Source of the DNA: Prunella strophiata
Lineage: Eukaryota; Chordata; Aves; Passeriformes; Prunellidae
Assembly (NCBI GenBank): GCA_036583965.1
Contig: JAZBQD010000007.1
Location: 1,054,001-1,118,000, forward strand
Reading direction: 5' to 3'
Length of the DNA: 64,000 nt
In this document: positions 10,591 through 21,854 of the stretch, piece by piece
Layout: each line of letters opens with the position of its first letter
How positions within the stretch are numbered: position 1 is the stretch's first letter
The notes under the pieces: generated by a model
The model's database searches: none
What the model saw: the letters and a program-made list of their open reading frames with translations, nothing else
What the model was told of the DNA's origin: nothing
Made by a program: the position numbers and the translations under genes

Positions 10591-13564
10591 ATGTGCTCCA
10601 CTGGATGCTGTTCCACGGGATGCTGCTCTGTCATCAAGAGCAAGACCGTCTGCTGCAGCCCCTGTAAGACTGTGTGCTGCAGTCCCTGCAAGACTGTGTG
10701 CTGCAGCCCCTGCAAGACTGTGTGCTGCAGCCCCTGCAAGACTGTGTGCTGCAGTCCCTGCAAGACTGTGTGCTGCAGCCCCTGCAAGACTGTGTGCTGC
10801 TCCCCATGCCAGCAATCCTGCTGCTGTGACCCCTGCCAGAAGCCCTGCTGTGATCCGTGCCAGTCCTGCTGTGATCCATGCCAGAAGCCCTGCTGTGATC
10901 CATGCCAGTCCTGCTGTGACCCATGCCAGAGCTGCTGTGACCCATGCCAGTCCTGCTGTGACCCGTGCCAGAAGCCCTGCTGTGACCCATGCCAGAGCTG
11001 CTGGAGCTGCTGTGACCCATGCCAGAGCTGCTGTGACCCGTGCCAGAAGCCCTGCTGTGACCCGTGTCAGTCCTGCTGTGACCCGTGTCAGTCCTGCTGT
11101 GACCCGTGCCAGAAGCCGTGCTGTGACCCGTGCCAGAGCTGCTGTGACCCATGCCAGAAGCCCTGCTGTGATCCGTGCCAGAGCTGCTGTGACCCGTGCC
11201 AGAAGCCGTGCTGTGACCCGTGCCAGAGCTGCTGTGACCCGTGCCAGAAGCCGTGCTGTGACCCATGCCAGAGCTGCTGTGACCCATGCCAGAAGCCCTG
11301 CTGTGATCCATGCCAGTCCTGCTGTGATCCATGCCAGACTTGCTGTGACCCGTGCCAGAAGCCTTGCTGTGATCCATGCCAGACTTGCTGTGACCCGTGC
11401 CAGAAGCCTTGCTGTGACCCGTGCCAGAGCTGCTGTGACCCATGCCAGAGCTGCTGTGACCCGTGCCAGAAGCCTTGCTGTGATCCATGCCAGTCCTGCT
11501 GTGACCCGTGCCAGAAGCCTTGCTGTGACCCATGCCAGAGCTGCTGTGACCCATGCCAGAAGCCCTGCTGTGATCCATGCCAGTCCTGCTGTGACCCATG
11601 CCAGAAGCCCTGCTGTGATCCATGCCAGTCCTGCTGTGACCCATGCCAGAGCTGCTGTGACCCATGCCAGAAGCCTTGCTGTGATCCATGCCAGACTTGC
11701 TGTGACCCGTGCCAGAAGCCTTGCTGTGATCCATGCCAGACTTGCTGTGACCCGTGCCAGAAGCCTTGCTGTGACCCTGCCAGAGCTGCTGTGACCCATG
11801 CCAGAGCTGCTGTGACCCGTGCCAGAAGCCTTGCTGTGATCCATGCCAGTCCTGCTGTGACCCGTGCCAGAAGCCCTGCTGTGACCCATGCCAGAGCTGC
11901 TGTGACCCGTGCCAGAAGCCGTGCTGTGACCCGTGCCAGAGCTGCTGTGACCCATGCCAGAAGCCTTGCTGTGACCCATGCCAGACTGTCTGCTGTGACC
12001 CATGCCAGAAGCCCTGCTGTGATCCATGCCAGTCCTGCTGTGACCCGTGCCAGAAGCCCTGCTGTGATCCATGCCAGACTTGCTGTGACCCGTGCCAGAG
12101 CTGCTGTGACCCGTGCCAGAAGCCCTGCTGTGACCCATGCCAGAAGCCCTGCTGTGATCCATGCCAGTCCTGCTGTGACCCGTGCCAGAAGCCCTGCTGT
12201 GACCCATGCCAGAAGCCCTGCTGTGACCCATGCCAGAGCTGCTGTGACCCGTGCCAGAGCTGCTGTGACCCTGCCAGAGCTGCTGTGACCCTGCCAGAGC
12301 TGCTGTGACCCTGCCAGAGCTGCTGTGACCCGTGCCAGAGCTGCTGTGACCCGTGCCAGAGCTGCTGTGACCCATGCCAGAGCTGCTGTGACCCGTGCCA
12401 GAAGCCTTGCTGTGATCCATGCCAGTCCTGCTGTGACCCGTGCCAGAAGCCTTGCTGTGATCCATGCCAGTCCTGCTGTGACCCGTGCCAGAAGCCCTGC
12501 TGTGATCCATGCCAGACTTGCTGTGACCCGTGCCAGAAGCCCTGCTGTGACCCATGCCAGAGCTGCTGTGACCCATGCCAGAGCTGCTGTGACCCGTGCC
12601 AGAAGCCCTGCTGTGATCCATGCCAGTCCTGCTGTGACCCGTGCCAGAAGCCTTGCTGTGACCCATGCCAGAGCTGCTGTGACCCTGCCAGAGCTGCTGT
12701 GACCCTGCCAGAGCTGCTGTGACCCGTGCCAGAAGCCTTGCTGTGACCCATGCCAGAAGCCCTGCTGTGATCCATGCCAGACTTGCTGTGACCCGTGCCA
12801 GAGCTGCTGTGACCCATGCCAGAAGCCCTGCTGTGATCCATGCCAGACTTGCTGTGACCCGTGCCAGAGCTGCTGTGACCCATGCCAGAGCTGCTGTGAC
12901 CCGTGCCAGAGCTGCTGTGACCCTGCCAGAGCTGCTGTGACCCATGCCAGAGCTGCTGTGACCCTGCCAGAGCTGCTGTGACCCTGCCAGAGCTGCTGTG
13001 ACCCTGCCAGAGCTGCTGTGACCCGTGCCAGAGCTGCTGTGACCCGTGCCAGAAGCCTTGCTGTGACCCATGCCAGAGCTGCTGTGACCCTGCCAGAGCT
13101 GCTGTGACCCATGCCAGAAGCCCTGCTGTGACCCATGCCAGAGCTGCTGTGACCCATGCCAGAAGCCCTGCTGTGACCCATGCCAGAGCTGCTGTGACCC
13201 ATGCCAGAGCTGCTGTGACCCGTGCCAGAAGCCCTGCTGTGATCCATGCCAGTCCTGCTGTGACCCGTGCCAGAAGCCCTGCTGTGACCCGTGCCAGAGC
13301 TGCTGTGACCCGTGCCAGAAGCCGTGCTGTGACCCGTGCCAGAGCTGCTGTGACCCATGCCAGAGCTGCTGTGACCCGTGCCAGAAGCCCTGCTGTGATC
13401 CATGCCAGTCCTGCTGTGACCCGTGCCAGAAGCCTTGCTGTGATCCATGCCAGTCCTGCTGTGACCCGTGCCAGAAGCCCTGCTGTGATCCATGCCAGTC
13501 CTGCTGTGTCCCGGAAGTGTCCAAGGCCAGGTTGGATGGGGTTTGGAGCAACGTGGGACAGTGA
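10591..13564 (+). CDS. Very Cys-rich EDC protein (CCDPCQ repeats; EDCRP/EDDM-like), frame broken
   Basis: Exon 2 starts at 10552 and the ATG is at 10591. The protein opens with MCSTGCCSTGCCSVIKSK, then six KTVCCSPC units of 24 bp, then more than 100 units of about 21 bp coding CCDPCQS or CCDPCQKP/T. Cys is about one residue in three, as in feather-expressed cysteine-rich EDC proteins (EDCRP, EDDM); which one it is I cannot decide. The Cys-coding frame is continuous only to about 11775. There GACCCTGCC replaces GACCCATGCC, and the shifted frame stops at 12288. I count eleven such one-base losses between 11774 and 13090; the net frame at the 3' end agrees with that number. The Cys frame then runs into a CR1 element at about 13511 and meets TGA at 13562-13564. 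The original C-terminus is absent. It is either a degenerating gene or an array with sequencing errors. Confidence 0.65.
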
Positions 13565-13640
13565 GAGGTGTCTCATGGCAAGGGGAGGAGTGGAATGAGC
13601 TTTAAAGTCCTTTCCAGCCCAAACCATTCCTTGATTCCTT
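13511..13640 (+). mobile_element. CR1 LINE 3' end fused to the CCDPCQ coding array
   Basis: From GGAAGTGTCCAAGGCCAGG to the ATTCCTTGATTCC terminus this matches the 3' end of avian CR1. It begins directly after the last CCDPCQ unit and supplies the last 17 or so codons and the stop of that open frame. Confidence 0.8.
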
Positions 13641-13774
13641 CTTGCCCCTCCTGATCATCCACCTCAGCTCAGATTTTACTACAAAATGGAAAGCTGAAGT
13701 AATTAAAACTCAAAGGGTGAGGACTGAGCAAGGCATAATTTCACCATCTGAAAACACAGCACTCCATAAATCAG

Positions 13775-14095
13775 AGACTACTCAAATATCCTGACTTGGA
13801 AAGGATCCACCAGGATCATGGAGTCCAACTCCTGCCCCTCCACAGACACCCCAAAATCCCACCCTGTCCCTGAGAGCATTATCCAAACATTCCTGAAGCT
13901 CTGGCAGCCTCAGCCATGCCCATTCCCTGGGGAGCCTCGGCGGTGTCCCACCACCCTCTGGGGGAAGAACTTTCCAGAAATATCCAACCTAGACCCTCCC
14001 TGGCCCAGCTTCAGCCATTCCCTCAGGTCCTGTCCCTGGTCCCAGAGCAGAGATTGGAGCTGCCCCTCGAGAGGAAGTTGTGAACAGCTGTGAGA
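13775..14095 (-). mobile_element. CR1 LINE fragment, reverse orientation
   Basis: ATCATGGAGTCCAACTCCTG, CCCTGAGAGCATTATCCAAA, ACCACCCTCTGGGGGAAGAA and GAGGAAGTTGTGAACAGCTG follow the reverse complement of CR1. Confidence 0.8.
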
Positions 14096-14667
14096 TGCAC
14101 AGGAGCTCACCCCTGACCTCAGAAGGAGTATTCCAATAGGTAGCAGGAGGAATTCACTACTCACTGGACAGCAGGCAGCATCTTCTTCCCACCACCATCT
14201 TCCAAAAATAAAAGCTTAGAAAGCCCCATGAATTCCTTGAATGATTTTTGTGGGAGCAGAGCATTTCCCCAGCGCGTTCCTGGACTACGAGCCCGGGAAT
14301 GAAACCTGGGGTTGGCATCCAACCTAAAAGCCTCATTCCTAAAATACCAAACCTGTGAGTCAACGATACCTTCCCTCCCTGGCTGGGACTTTCTTTGCTA
14401 TTAAAATGCAGGACTCAGCTCGGAATTGCAGGTCTGGAGAAAATGCCTGGAGCTCTGGCTTGATTTGCTTCCTCCAACCTTCACATGTGACATCTGCATT
14501 AAAATCATCTTCTCTACGTGTTTGACTCTCTGAAGACATTGCTTGGGTCTTCAGGAGTATTTTTATTTATTGTAAATCAGGCACAATGCACGGGCAGAAG
14601 GATATCCCATATCAGAACATTCAATAAAGTGCTTTCTCTTTAGGGAATCTTGTGAATATTCATTCCA

Positions 14668-15225
14668 TCCTTGAATCACAGAATCATGGAATGGGTTGGG
14701 TTGGAAGGGGTGTCAAAAACCATCTTGTTCCAACACCCCTGCCATGGACAGGGACAGCTCCAGCTAGACCAGAGCTCCATCCAACGTGGCCTTACCCTAC
14801 ATTGGAAAAGCTGCAGGAACAGATTCACAAAGGTCCCAAACTCACAGAAACACCATGGAAGTTTCCAAAGACATCACAGGATGGGGCGTGGGCTATAGAA
14901 GGAACTTTGTGTGGATGTTATTTCTGACCCAAGCACAGGTTAAATGGTGTTGAACAGCAGGGAAAATGTTCTAAATATTGATAGTGGTGGGGTGGTTCAG
15001 CCTGGAGATGAGACAGGGTTAGATGGGATATTGGGAATAAATCCTTCCCTGTGAGGGTGGTGATGCCCTGGCACAGGAGTGTCCCATCCCTGGAAGTGTC
15101 CAAGGTCAGGCTGGATGGGGCTTGAAGTAACCTGGGATAGTGGAAGCTGTCCCTGCCCATCCAGGAGGGTTGGACTGGATGATCTTTAGGGTTTCTTCCA
15201 ACCTAAATCATTCCGTATTTCTATG
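14668..15225. mobile_element. Two CR1 3' ends in opposite orientation
   Basis: Minus-oriented copy at 14668-14785 (GAATCACAGAATCATGGAAT, TGGACAGGGACAGCTCC). Plus-oriented copy at about 14950-15225 (GTGTCCCATCCCTGGAAGTG, CCAACCTAAATCATTCCGTA). Confidence 0.8.
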
Positions 15226-16354
15226 ACTACAACACCGGGATCATCTTGGCCAACAGGACAACAATAAAACCCGATAAAAATGTGATGAATGATTGATTCA
15301 AGGGAAATGTTTGAGGGTTTACACAAGGAGGACGTTGCTTCCTGCAGGCAACTCTTGGTTATTACGGAGCGACCAAAACAATGCTCCCCTGGGGACAATT
15401 CCAGAAGGGACACCCAACGTCACAAGAGGTCATGGTCACATCCTGGAAAGGCAGATCCTGTCCCAGTCACCAGGGATCACCTGCCACCACGTCAGCCTCA
15501 CAGTCAGTCTCCTGGATGTGATGGCAGCCTCTTTTTGCCATGAATTGGTGCTTCCTCAGCATCCTGGAATTCCCATCTTTTACTGGAAGCCCCTCTCATC
15601 ACATGGAAGCACCATCAACATCTTCTAACATGGAGCTGTCCCTGCTCTGCATGTGGCCACAGTTCCTCATGTGAACACTCAAATGTGATCACCACAAGTC
15701 TCCTCAGCCTCAGAAACCTTTGGGATAATCTCAGAAAATGGGATGTATGGGACCAACACAGGGAAAACCCTCACGTGTGCACTGCTGCTTTGAAAGCCGC
15801 TTTGTTTAGACTCAACCCATCCATTCCATGGATGAAAATTTAAAAAAAATCTTAATAATACAACAAAAATTACAAAACAGGGAGTGTGAGGACCCAGCAC
15901 CCTGAAGGGAGACCCAAGAGCAAGGGGAAATTTTAGCCTAAATTTTGACCACAGAGGCAGGAAATAAAGGATTCCCAAAAGGATTGACCAAAAATTTCCA
16001 CTGGCCCCCAAAAATCCTGGCCAAGGGCAGAGGGAACACATGAGCAATGACAACTCCAAGTTCCAGGCATGGCTGTCCCACTGCTTCAGCACCTGGCTCC
16101 CCCCAGGCACATTGTTAAGTGTCCCCGTGTCCCAAGGTCATTCCTTGGGAAGGGATGGGAATACCTCAGAGCTCCCTCCCTCCAGTGCCATTAACGCAAA
16201 TCCATTAGAAAATTTGCATCTGTTGTTCCTCTGAAGGAATAATTATGGGGGACAATTGAGGTGGTGAGCAAACAGAAAGAGGCAGAGATTAAACACCAGA
16301 GGAAGACACGTGAGGAGATACCCCGGGTGATCCACGGGGTCGGAATTGCCAAGG

Positions 16355-16466
16355 GATGCCTCATTTCCAGGGGAGGAGGCTTTGGAGCGTATAAAAAGCT
16401 CCCTAACCCAGGGGTCTTCATTCGATCATCTCCACTTCTCCTCTCTTCTCTCCACTGCTCAGCAGG
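16355..16466 (+). promoter_or_regulatory. Promoter and non-coding exon 1 of the expanded MPN gene
   Basis: The motif GATGCCTCATTTCCAGG at 16355-16371 precedes TATAAAAAG at 16390-16398. Exon 1 ends CAGCAG at 16466 before GTAAGT. An octamer-like AATTTGCAT lies further up near 16210. The arrangement is closely shared with the paralogue at 21 kb. Confidence 0.8.
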
Positions 16467-16835
16467 GTAAGTTGGACTTTGCTACTTGTCTTTACTTTGG
16501 GACTCTGTTTCCTGGGCTTCTCCAGGTTTTTCTGAGCTGTCTGGTTTGGGACTAGATACTGCAGAAGATTTGGGATCACAGATTGGTTTTGGGGACCAGA
16601 GACTGGTTTTGGGCTGCACCCAGGTGGATTCTCTCTGGCAGAACCAGTGCTGGACAAAATGCCAGAAGCACAGGAGATGTCCTGGGATTCAGGACACCAG
16701 GCACATCCCTGGCCAGTTTGGGATGGATTTGGGGATAAGAATGCTTTAAGCTGCCTCAACCTCTGGGAGATTCAAGCAGAGAAAAAGACAAATCTCTCAT
16801 TCCCTTCCAGCTTCGCCTCCACTCCCATCACCAAG

Positions 16836-18038
16836 ATGCCCAACGGATGCTGCGGTGGCGGAAGTAGCTACTCCGTGTGCTGCTACAGCTGTCCCAAGAC
16901 CTGCAAGAAGCCGATGTGCTGCAGCCCCATGCAGTGTTGCAGCCCCTGCTGCACCCCCTGCTGCACCCCCTGCTGCACCCCCTGCTGCACCCCCTGCTGC
17001 ACCCCCTGCTGCACCCCCTGCTGCACCCCCTGCTGCACCCCCTGCTGCACCCCCTGCTGCACCCCCTGCTGCACCCCCTGCTGCACCCCCTGCTGCACCC
17101 CCTGCTGCACCCCCTGCTGCACCCCCTGCTGCACCCCCTGCTGCACCCCCTGCTGCACCCCCTGCTGCACCCCCTGCTGCACCCCCTGCTGCACCCCCTG
17201 CTGCACCCCCTGCTGCACCCCCTGCTGCACCCCCTGCTGCACCCCCTGCTGCACCCCCTGCTGCACCCCCTGCTGCACCCCCTGCTGCACCCCCTGCTGC
17301 ACCCCCTGCTGCACCCCCTGCTGCACCCCCTGCTGCACCCCCTGCTGCACCCCCTGCTGCACCCCCTGCTGCACCCCCTGCTGCACCCCCTGCTGCACCC
17401 CCTGCTGCACCCCCTGCTGCACCCCCTGCTGCACCCCCTGCTGCACCCCCTGCTGCACCCCCTGCTGCACCCCCTGCTGCACCCCCTGCTGCACCCCCTG
17501 CTGCACCCCCTGCTGCACCCCCTGCTGCACCCCCTGCTGCACCCCCTGCTGCACCCCCTGCTGCACCCCCTGCTGCACCCCCTGCTGCACCCCCTGCTGC
17601 ACCCCCTGCTGCACCCCCTGCTGCACCCCCTGCTGCACCCCCTGCTGCACCCCCTGCTGCACCCCCTGCTGCACCCCCTGCTGCACCCCCTGCTGCACCC
17701 CCTGCTGCACCCCCTGCTGCACCCCCTGCTGCACCCCCTGCTGCACCCCCTGCTGCACCCCCTGCTGCACCCCCTGCTGCACCCCCTGCTGCACCCCCTG
17801 CTGCACCCCCTGCTGCACCCCCTGCTGCACCCCCTGCTGCACCCCCTGCTGCACCCCCTGCTGCACCCCCTGCTGCACCCCCTGCTGCACCCCCTGCTGC
17901 ACCCCCTGCTGCACCCCCTGCTGCACTGGCATGCCCATGCAGTCCTGCTGCATGTCCATGCCCTGCTGCTACACCATCAGCAGCAACAACAGCGGCTGCT
18001 GCGGTAGCAGCAGCGGCGGCTGCTGTGGCAGCAGCTAA
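16836..18038 (+). CDS. EDC Cys-rich protein starting MPN, expanded by 81 CCTP units (EDMPN-like)
   Basis: This 400-residue open frame lies in one coding exon (acceptor ends at 16810). Residues 1-37 are MPNGCCGGGSSYSVCCYS followed by KPMCCSPMQCCSP. Then come 81 exact copies of the 12-bp unit TGCTGCACCCCC (CCTP, 16947-17918). The C-terminus is MPMQSCCMSMPCCYTIS and a Gly/Cys/Ser tail. Without the array the protein is 76 residues, close to the 72-residue paralogue at 21636, so the array replaced a short CCMP segment. A role as a disulfide-rich cornified-envelope component is inferred from the EDC context. The initial MPN matches what I recall of the EDMPN group, but I am not sure of the name. 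The polyadenylation signal is at 18297-18302. The copy number may be misassembled. Confidence 0.85.
   Translation: MPNGCCGGGSSYSVCCYSCPKTCKKPMCCSPMQCCSPCCTPCCTPCCTPCCTPCCTPCCTPCCTPCCTPCCTPCCTPCCTPCCTPCCTPCCTPCCTPCCTPCCTPCCTPCCTPCCTPCCTPCCTPCCTPCCTPCCTPCCTPCCTPCCTPCCTPCCTPCCTPCCTPCCTPCCTPCCTPCCTPCCTPCCTPCCTPCCTPCCTPCCTPCCTPCCTPCCTPCCTPCCTPCCTPCCTPCCTPCCTPCCTPCCTPCCTPCCTPCCTPCCTPCCTPCCTPCCTPCCTPCCTPCCTPCCTPCCTPCCTPCCTPCCTPCCTPCCTPCCTPCCTPCCTPCCTPCCTPCCTPCCTPCCTPCCTPCCTPCCTPCCTGMPMQSCCMSMPCCYTISSNNSGCCGSSSGGCCGSS
16947..17918 (+). repeat. 12-bp coding minisatellite, 81 perfect copies (CCTP)
   Basis: 972 bases of TGCTGCACCCCC with no visible variant, read in frame as Cys-Cys-Thr-Pro. Complete uniformity indicates very recent expansion or homogenisation. 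Confidence 0.95.
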
Positions 18039-18579
18039 ACCCACTCGGCTCGTTCCCTCTTGGATATGGATTTGGATATGGATAACACCCCAAAGGCTCC
18101 TCCTCCTGTGCTTAGCGACTGTAGAACTCCTCTTCTTCTCCTGCCTTCCCTCACCTCGTGCTTGTGATGTGCCCTGAAGCCGCCACCCAGCGAGTTCCTC
18201 CTGCGAGCGCTGGTGCTGCTCTTCGTTCTCCTCTTGGTGTGTGGGATGTTTCCCTCTTTTTATCACTGTTTTGCTTCAATCTGTCTGGAAAAACCCAATA
18301 AAATCTGTAGTTTGTGACCCTGCAACCTCCTGGTGTTGAGCTGTTTGTTCGCTGGCTGGATCCAGAGGGTTTTGCCACCTCTTTCACCTTTTCCTGGTGT
18401 TTTGTCCCATTGTTGGGATTCTCCTGTCTCCAAGGTGTTCACTGGGGGAACTCAAAAAAATCAGGGCATCCCTGATGGTAAGTTAATTCAAACTGGAGTT
18501 TCTGACGCCTCTGGGAGTGATATTTGCTCTCTCAGTATAAAATAACAGAGACATAGGAAGAGAATAGGAGAAAAAAAAG

Positions 18580-18920
18580 TTGTGTGGAGCTCTCACAGCA
18601 CCTTCCAGAATATGGAGCAGCTCCAGGGAAGCTGAAGAGGGACTTTTCATCAGGAACTGCAGTGACAGGTCAAGGGGGAATGGGGTCAGATTGACAGAGG
18701 GGAAATTGAGGTTGGATATTGGGAAGAAACCATTCCTTGTGAGGGTGGTGAGGACCTGGCACTGGTTTTCCAGGAATTTCTGGTTCCCAAGTGCCCAAGA
18801 CCAGGTTGGACAGGGGTTGGAGCCACCTGGGATAGTGGAAGGAGTCCCTGCCCATGGCAGGGGGTGGAATAAATGGATTTTTAAGGTCCCTTCCAACCCA
18901 AACCAGTCTCTGATTCTAGG
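18580..18920 (+). mobile_element. CR1 LINE 3' end, long copy
   Basis: A good CR1 3' region from GAGCTCTCACAGCACC through CCCATGGCAGGGGGTGGAAT to CCAACCCAAACCAGTCTCTG. Confidence 0.85.
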
Positions 18921-20404
18921 AAAATAATTCATAAACTCACAAAAAATGGGAATGTTTTCAGGAAGAATCTGACACAGACACATCCCAGCTAGGAAAGCTC
19001 CATGCATTCCAGCCAGCCAAAATCTGCCTTAGGACCCACAGCCAGTCCCTGCAGACAGTCTGACACTCAGGACATGTTGGCTCTGCCTCTGCCAAACTGA
19101 GTTACCAGACACGGAGCTGAAGTTGTAAAACAAATGCTGAGGAACCTCTGCTGCCTTCAAGGGTCAGTTGGGGTTGTACCAAAATATGAAATTTCTGCAC
19201 TGCCATCCTTTTGATGCATTTAGTGCCCTTTTCTGACTCTGTTTCCACCCTGCTTCAGTCCCTTGTTTGCCTTGTGATCCACATCCCGCTCCCCAAAAAT
19301 GATTCGGGTACCTTGGCTCCACCAAGAGCTGGACATGGCCATCCAGGGTGGGAAATGCCCACCTTGACCTCCCTTCTCACAGCTGCCAATGGAAAATCTC
19401 CCTCAGGAGGGCACAAGTGGAGTGTGACCCTTTGCTTTCTGCCCCATCAATTCCTTGTAAATTAATAAATGGATCTGTCCAGGTGCATTTGTCTCTCCCA
19501 CCAGGAAGGAAATGCCGCGCGTTCTCCGCCCTTCATGGAAAAGTCACAATTACCGTGTTGCTTCTCCCGTGTTTCACTCCAGGAATTGCTCTCATGCCAG
19601 GGAAGCCTGGAAAGGAGCTGCTGGCATTTCCTGCAGGGATGAAACAGCTCTAAAATCTCAATCTGCTCCTTCTTGCACTGCACAGAGAGCAAAGCAAGGT
19701 CCCTGTCACCGTCCTCGGGGCTGGTCCCAGCTCACCTGGGCCGACCCCTCTCCCTGAGCAGCCCCAGGATCCCTGAGGATGTCAGGCAGCAGCAGGGAAC
19801 TGGCCAGGCAGGATCCACCATCCTCTCATTAGGCAGCTCTCAGGATAATGTGGCGAGGTCCTCAACTGAGAGCTGCAATTTCAGACCATGAAAAAATTCC
19901 TCCCAAAATTCCTCCCGTGGTGCTCCTACCAGGGTTCAGCTGCCCAAGGCTGTGCCCTACCTTGATGTCCCTCCCTTCCTCTCTCCCTCTCAGAAAATGG
20001 TTTCACCTCAACAAGGTCTCTTCCTGAGTCCCTGCCTCCCACTCAGCTCCACCAGCCCAGTGAGGAGCAGTTTCTGTGCTGGGCCCTTCTCTTCCATCTC
20101 AGTCTTCTCCCTTTTGGTTCATTCTGGGCTCCCTCCCCTTCCAACACCCTCAGAGGGTCCTGCACCAACTCCAAACCCCTCCTATCCCTGCTCAGGGCCA
20201 GGATTCCAGGATTCCTGGACTTCACCTGGATGCCAGAGGAGCTTGCAGGAGGGAAATGTTGACTTGGGGTGCTCCACACCCAGTCCTGGAGCCACCGTCC
20301 CTTGTGCTGCCTCTTGGACAGGAAGAGCTACCCCTTAACCTTTTAATTGAAATATTAATAAAAATACTACTAATAATAAAAATTAATAAATAAAGCGAGA
20401 ACTT

Positions 20405-20530
20405 CTCAATCCTAGAAGTGTCCAAGGACAGGCTGGATGGAGCTCTGAGCAGCCTGGACCTGTCCCTGCCCACAGCAGCTGGGGTGGAATTGGATGATCT
20501 TTAAGGTCCTTTCCAACCCAAACAATTCCA
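20405..20530 (+). mobile_element. CR1 LINE 3' end
   Basis: AGAAGTGTCCAAGGACAGGC, TGGATGATCTTTAAGGTCCT and CCAACCCAAACAATTCC. Confidence 0.8.
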
Positions 20531-21008
20531 CAACAGATTTGCACGGAGTCACATGCAGGTGACTGAGCCCCAGACATCCCCAGACATCCCAAACACTCCT
20601 GGCTCCCTCCCCACGTGCACGTCCAATGACCAGGAACAAACACTCCCATTTCCCTGACATTTTCCCAATTTGTTCCAAACGCCATTCCTGGCGGAACAAC
20701 CGGCACGACGCCGCGGTTGAGTCTGGGCTCCGGCACTGATTCAGCACCAGCTGCTGCTGAGTCAGTTCCCAGAACATCTCCATCCAGCAGATACGAGGCC
20801 ACATTTTTTGGCTCCCTCGCAAGGTTGTGGGGAGGACAAATTCATCCAAATTCATGGGAGCCCTTTGATTATCTCCAGGCTAAACCGTGACGAGGCAGAA
20901 CAAGCGTGGTGATCACCAGTAATGAGGCAAAATGCAAATTCCAGGCGACACCTATGGCTAAAAAATATGGGTTTGCATGGATAAACAGGGAAGCTGGAAT
21001 GGTCAATG

Positions 21009-21120
21009 GCTGTCTCACTTCCAGGAGGAAGGATGGCCGGGAGTATAAAAGGGCTCCGGGCCCAGCTCGCTTCATTCGCTCATCTTCTCCTCCCTTCACC
21101 ACTCCTCACTCTTCAGCAGG
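21009..21120 (+). promoter_or_regulatory. Promoter and non-coding exon 1 of the short MPN gene
   Basis: GCTGTCTCACTTCCAGG starts at 21009 and TATAAAAG is at 21044-21051. Exon 1 ends CAGCAG at 21120 before GTAAGT. An AP-1/Maf-type site TGCTGAGTCAG at 20755-20765 lies about 290 bases upstream of the TATA box. Confidence 0.8.
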
Positions 21121-21635
21121 GTAAGTGAGAACTTCTAACCCTTCCTTTGCCTCCCAAAAGGGAGTTCTGGATATCCAAAATTTGGATATCTGCTATTTAT
21201 AGCAGATCTAAGCATTGCTGGGGGTCTGGGATGGAGCTGGGGCATCAGGGTTTTACAAACTCTGCACGAGGAGTTACGGGGATGAGCTGGGAATGTTCAG
21301 GGAGGCTCTGGGAGTATCAACAGGGCCATGCATGGGAGGAGCATGTAGAATGTTCCAGAAGGGCCCAGAGTGAGGGCTCAGTGCTGGGTTACTCCTCCTA
21401 AGACACCAGGGTTGCCCTGGAAATGAGTCAGTTGGGCACCTGCACCACGGGAAAAACCCAGAGCTGCGGCCAGAATTTACAAACAGGACATGCCTGGGTT
21501 TGCCCTCCTTGAACCCCCAAAGGTGAATGAATGACCAGAGCCTTGAATTCATCCCCAAATTCCAAACCTGCTGCTCCCACTCACAGCCTCTCTCTGCTCC
21601 TTCCAGCTCCGCCTCCGCTCTCCACCACCCTCAAG

Positions 21636-21854
21636 ATGCCCAACGGATGCTGCGGATGTGGCAGTGGAAATAACTACACCGTGTGCTGCTACAGCAGCCC
21701 CCGCTGCTGCAAGACCCCGATGTGCTGCAGCCCCATGCAGTGCTGCAGCCCCTGCTGCATGCCCATGCAGTCCTGCTGCATGCCCATGTCCTGCTGCTAC
21801 ACCATCAGCAACAACAACAGCGGCTGCTGCGGTAGCAGCTGCTGCGGCAACTGA
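21636..21854 (+). CDS. Short EDC Cys-rich protein starting MPN (EDMPN-like)
   Basis: This is a 72-residue protein in a single coding exon (acceptor TTCCAG ends at 21606). It begins MPNGCCGCGSGNNYTVCCYS, continues with KTPMCCSPMQCCSPCCMPMQ and CCYTIS, and ends in a GCCGSSCC tail. About a third of residues are Cys. Promoter, exon 1, both protein ends and the 3' UTR are clearly paralogous to the gene at 16836, so the pair arose by tandem duplication and this copy shows the unexpanded state. It is presumably a disulfide-forming structural protein of keratinising epidermis (inference from family). The polyadenylation signal is at 22100-22105. Confidence 0.88.
   Translation: MPNGCCGCGSGNNYTVCCYSSPRCCKTPMCCSPMQCCSPCCMPMQSCCMPMSCCYTISNNNSGCCGSSCCGN

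Larger units (their letters stand above)
13641..16340. other. Intergenic, CR1-rich
   Basis: Besides the CR1 copies, an AATAAA at 14623-14628 follows unique sequence that could be the displaced 3' UTR of the CCDPCQ gene. Nothing supports a separate gene. Confidence 0.45.
18303..21000. other. Intergenic apart from CR1 copies and an AP-1/Maf-type site
   Basis: Mostly unique sequence without a supported exon. The TGCTGAGTCAG site is at 20755-20765. Confidence 0.5.

Noticed and set aside
10531..13627. Minus-strand open frames of about 800-1,000 codons
   Set aside because: They mirror the CCDPCQ array; a repeated unit without stops opens all frames. No start context, promoter or splice support.
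16797..18266. Minus-strand Gly/Ala frame over the CCTP array
   Set aside because: Shadow of the MPN gene; no signals on that strand.
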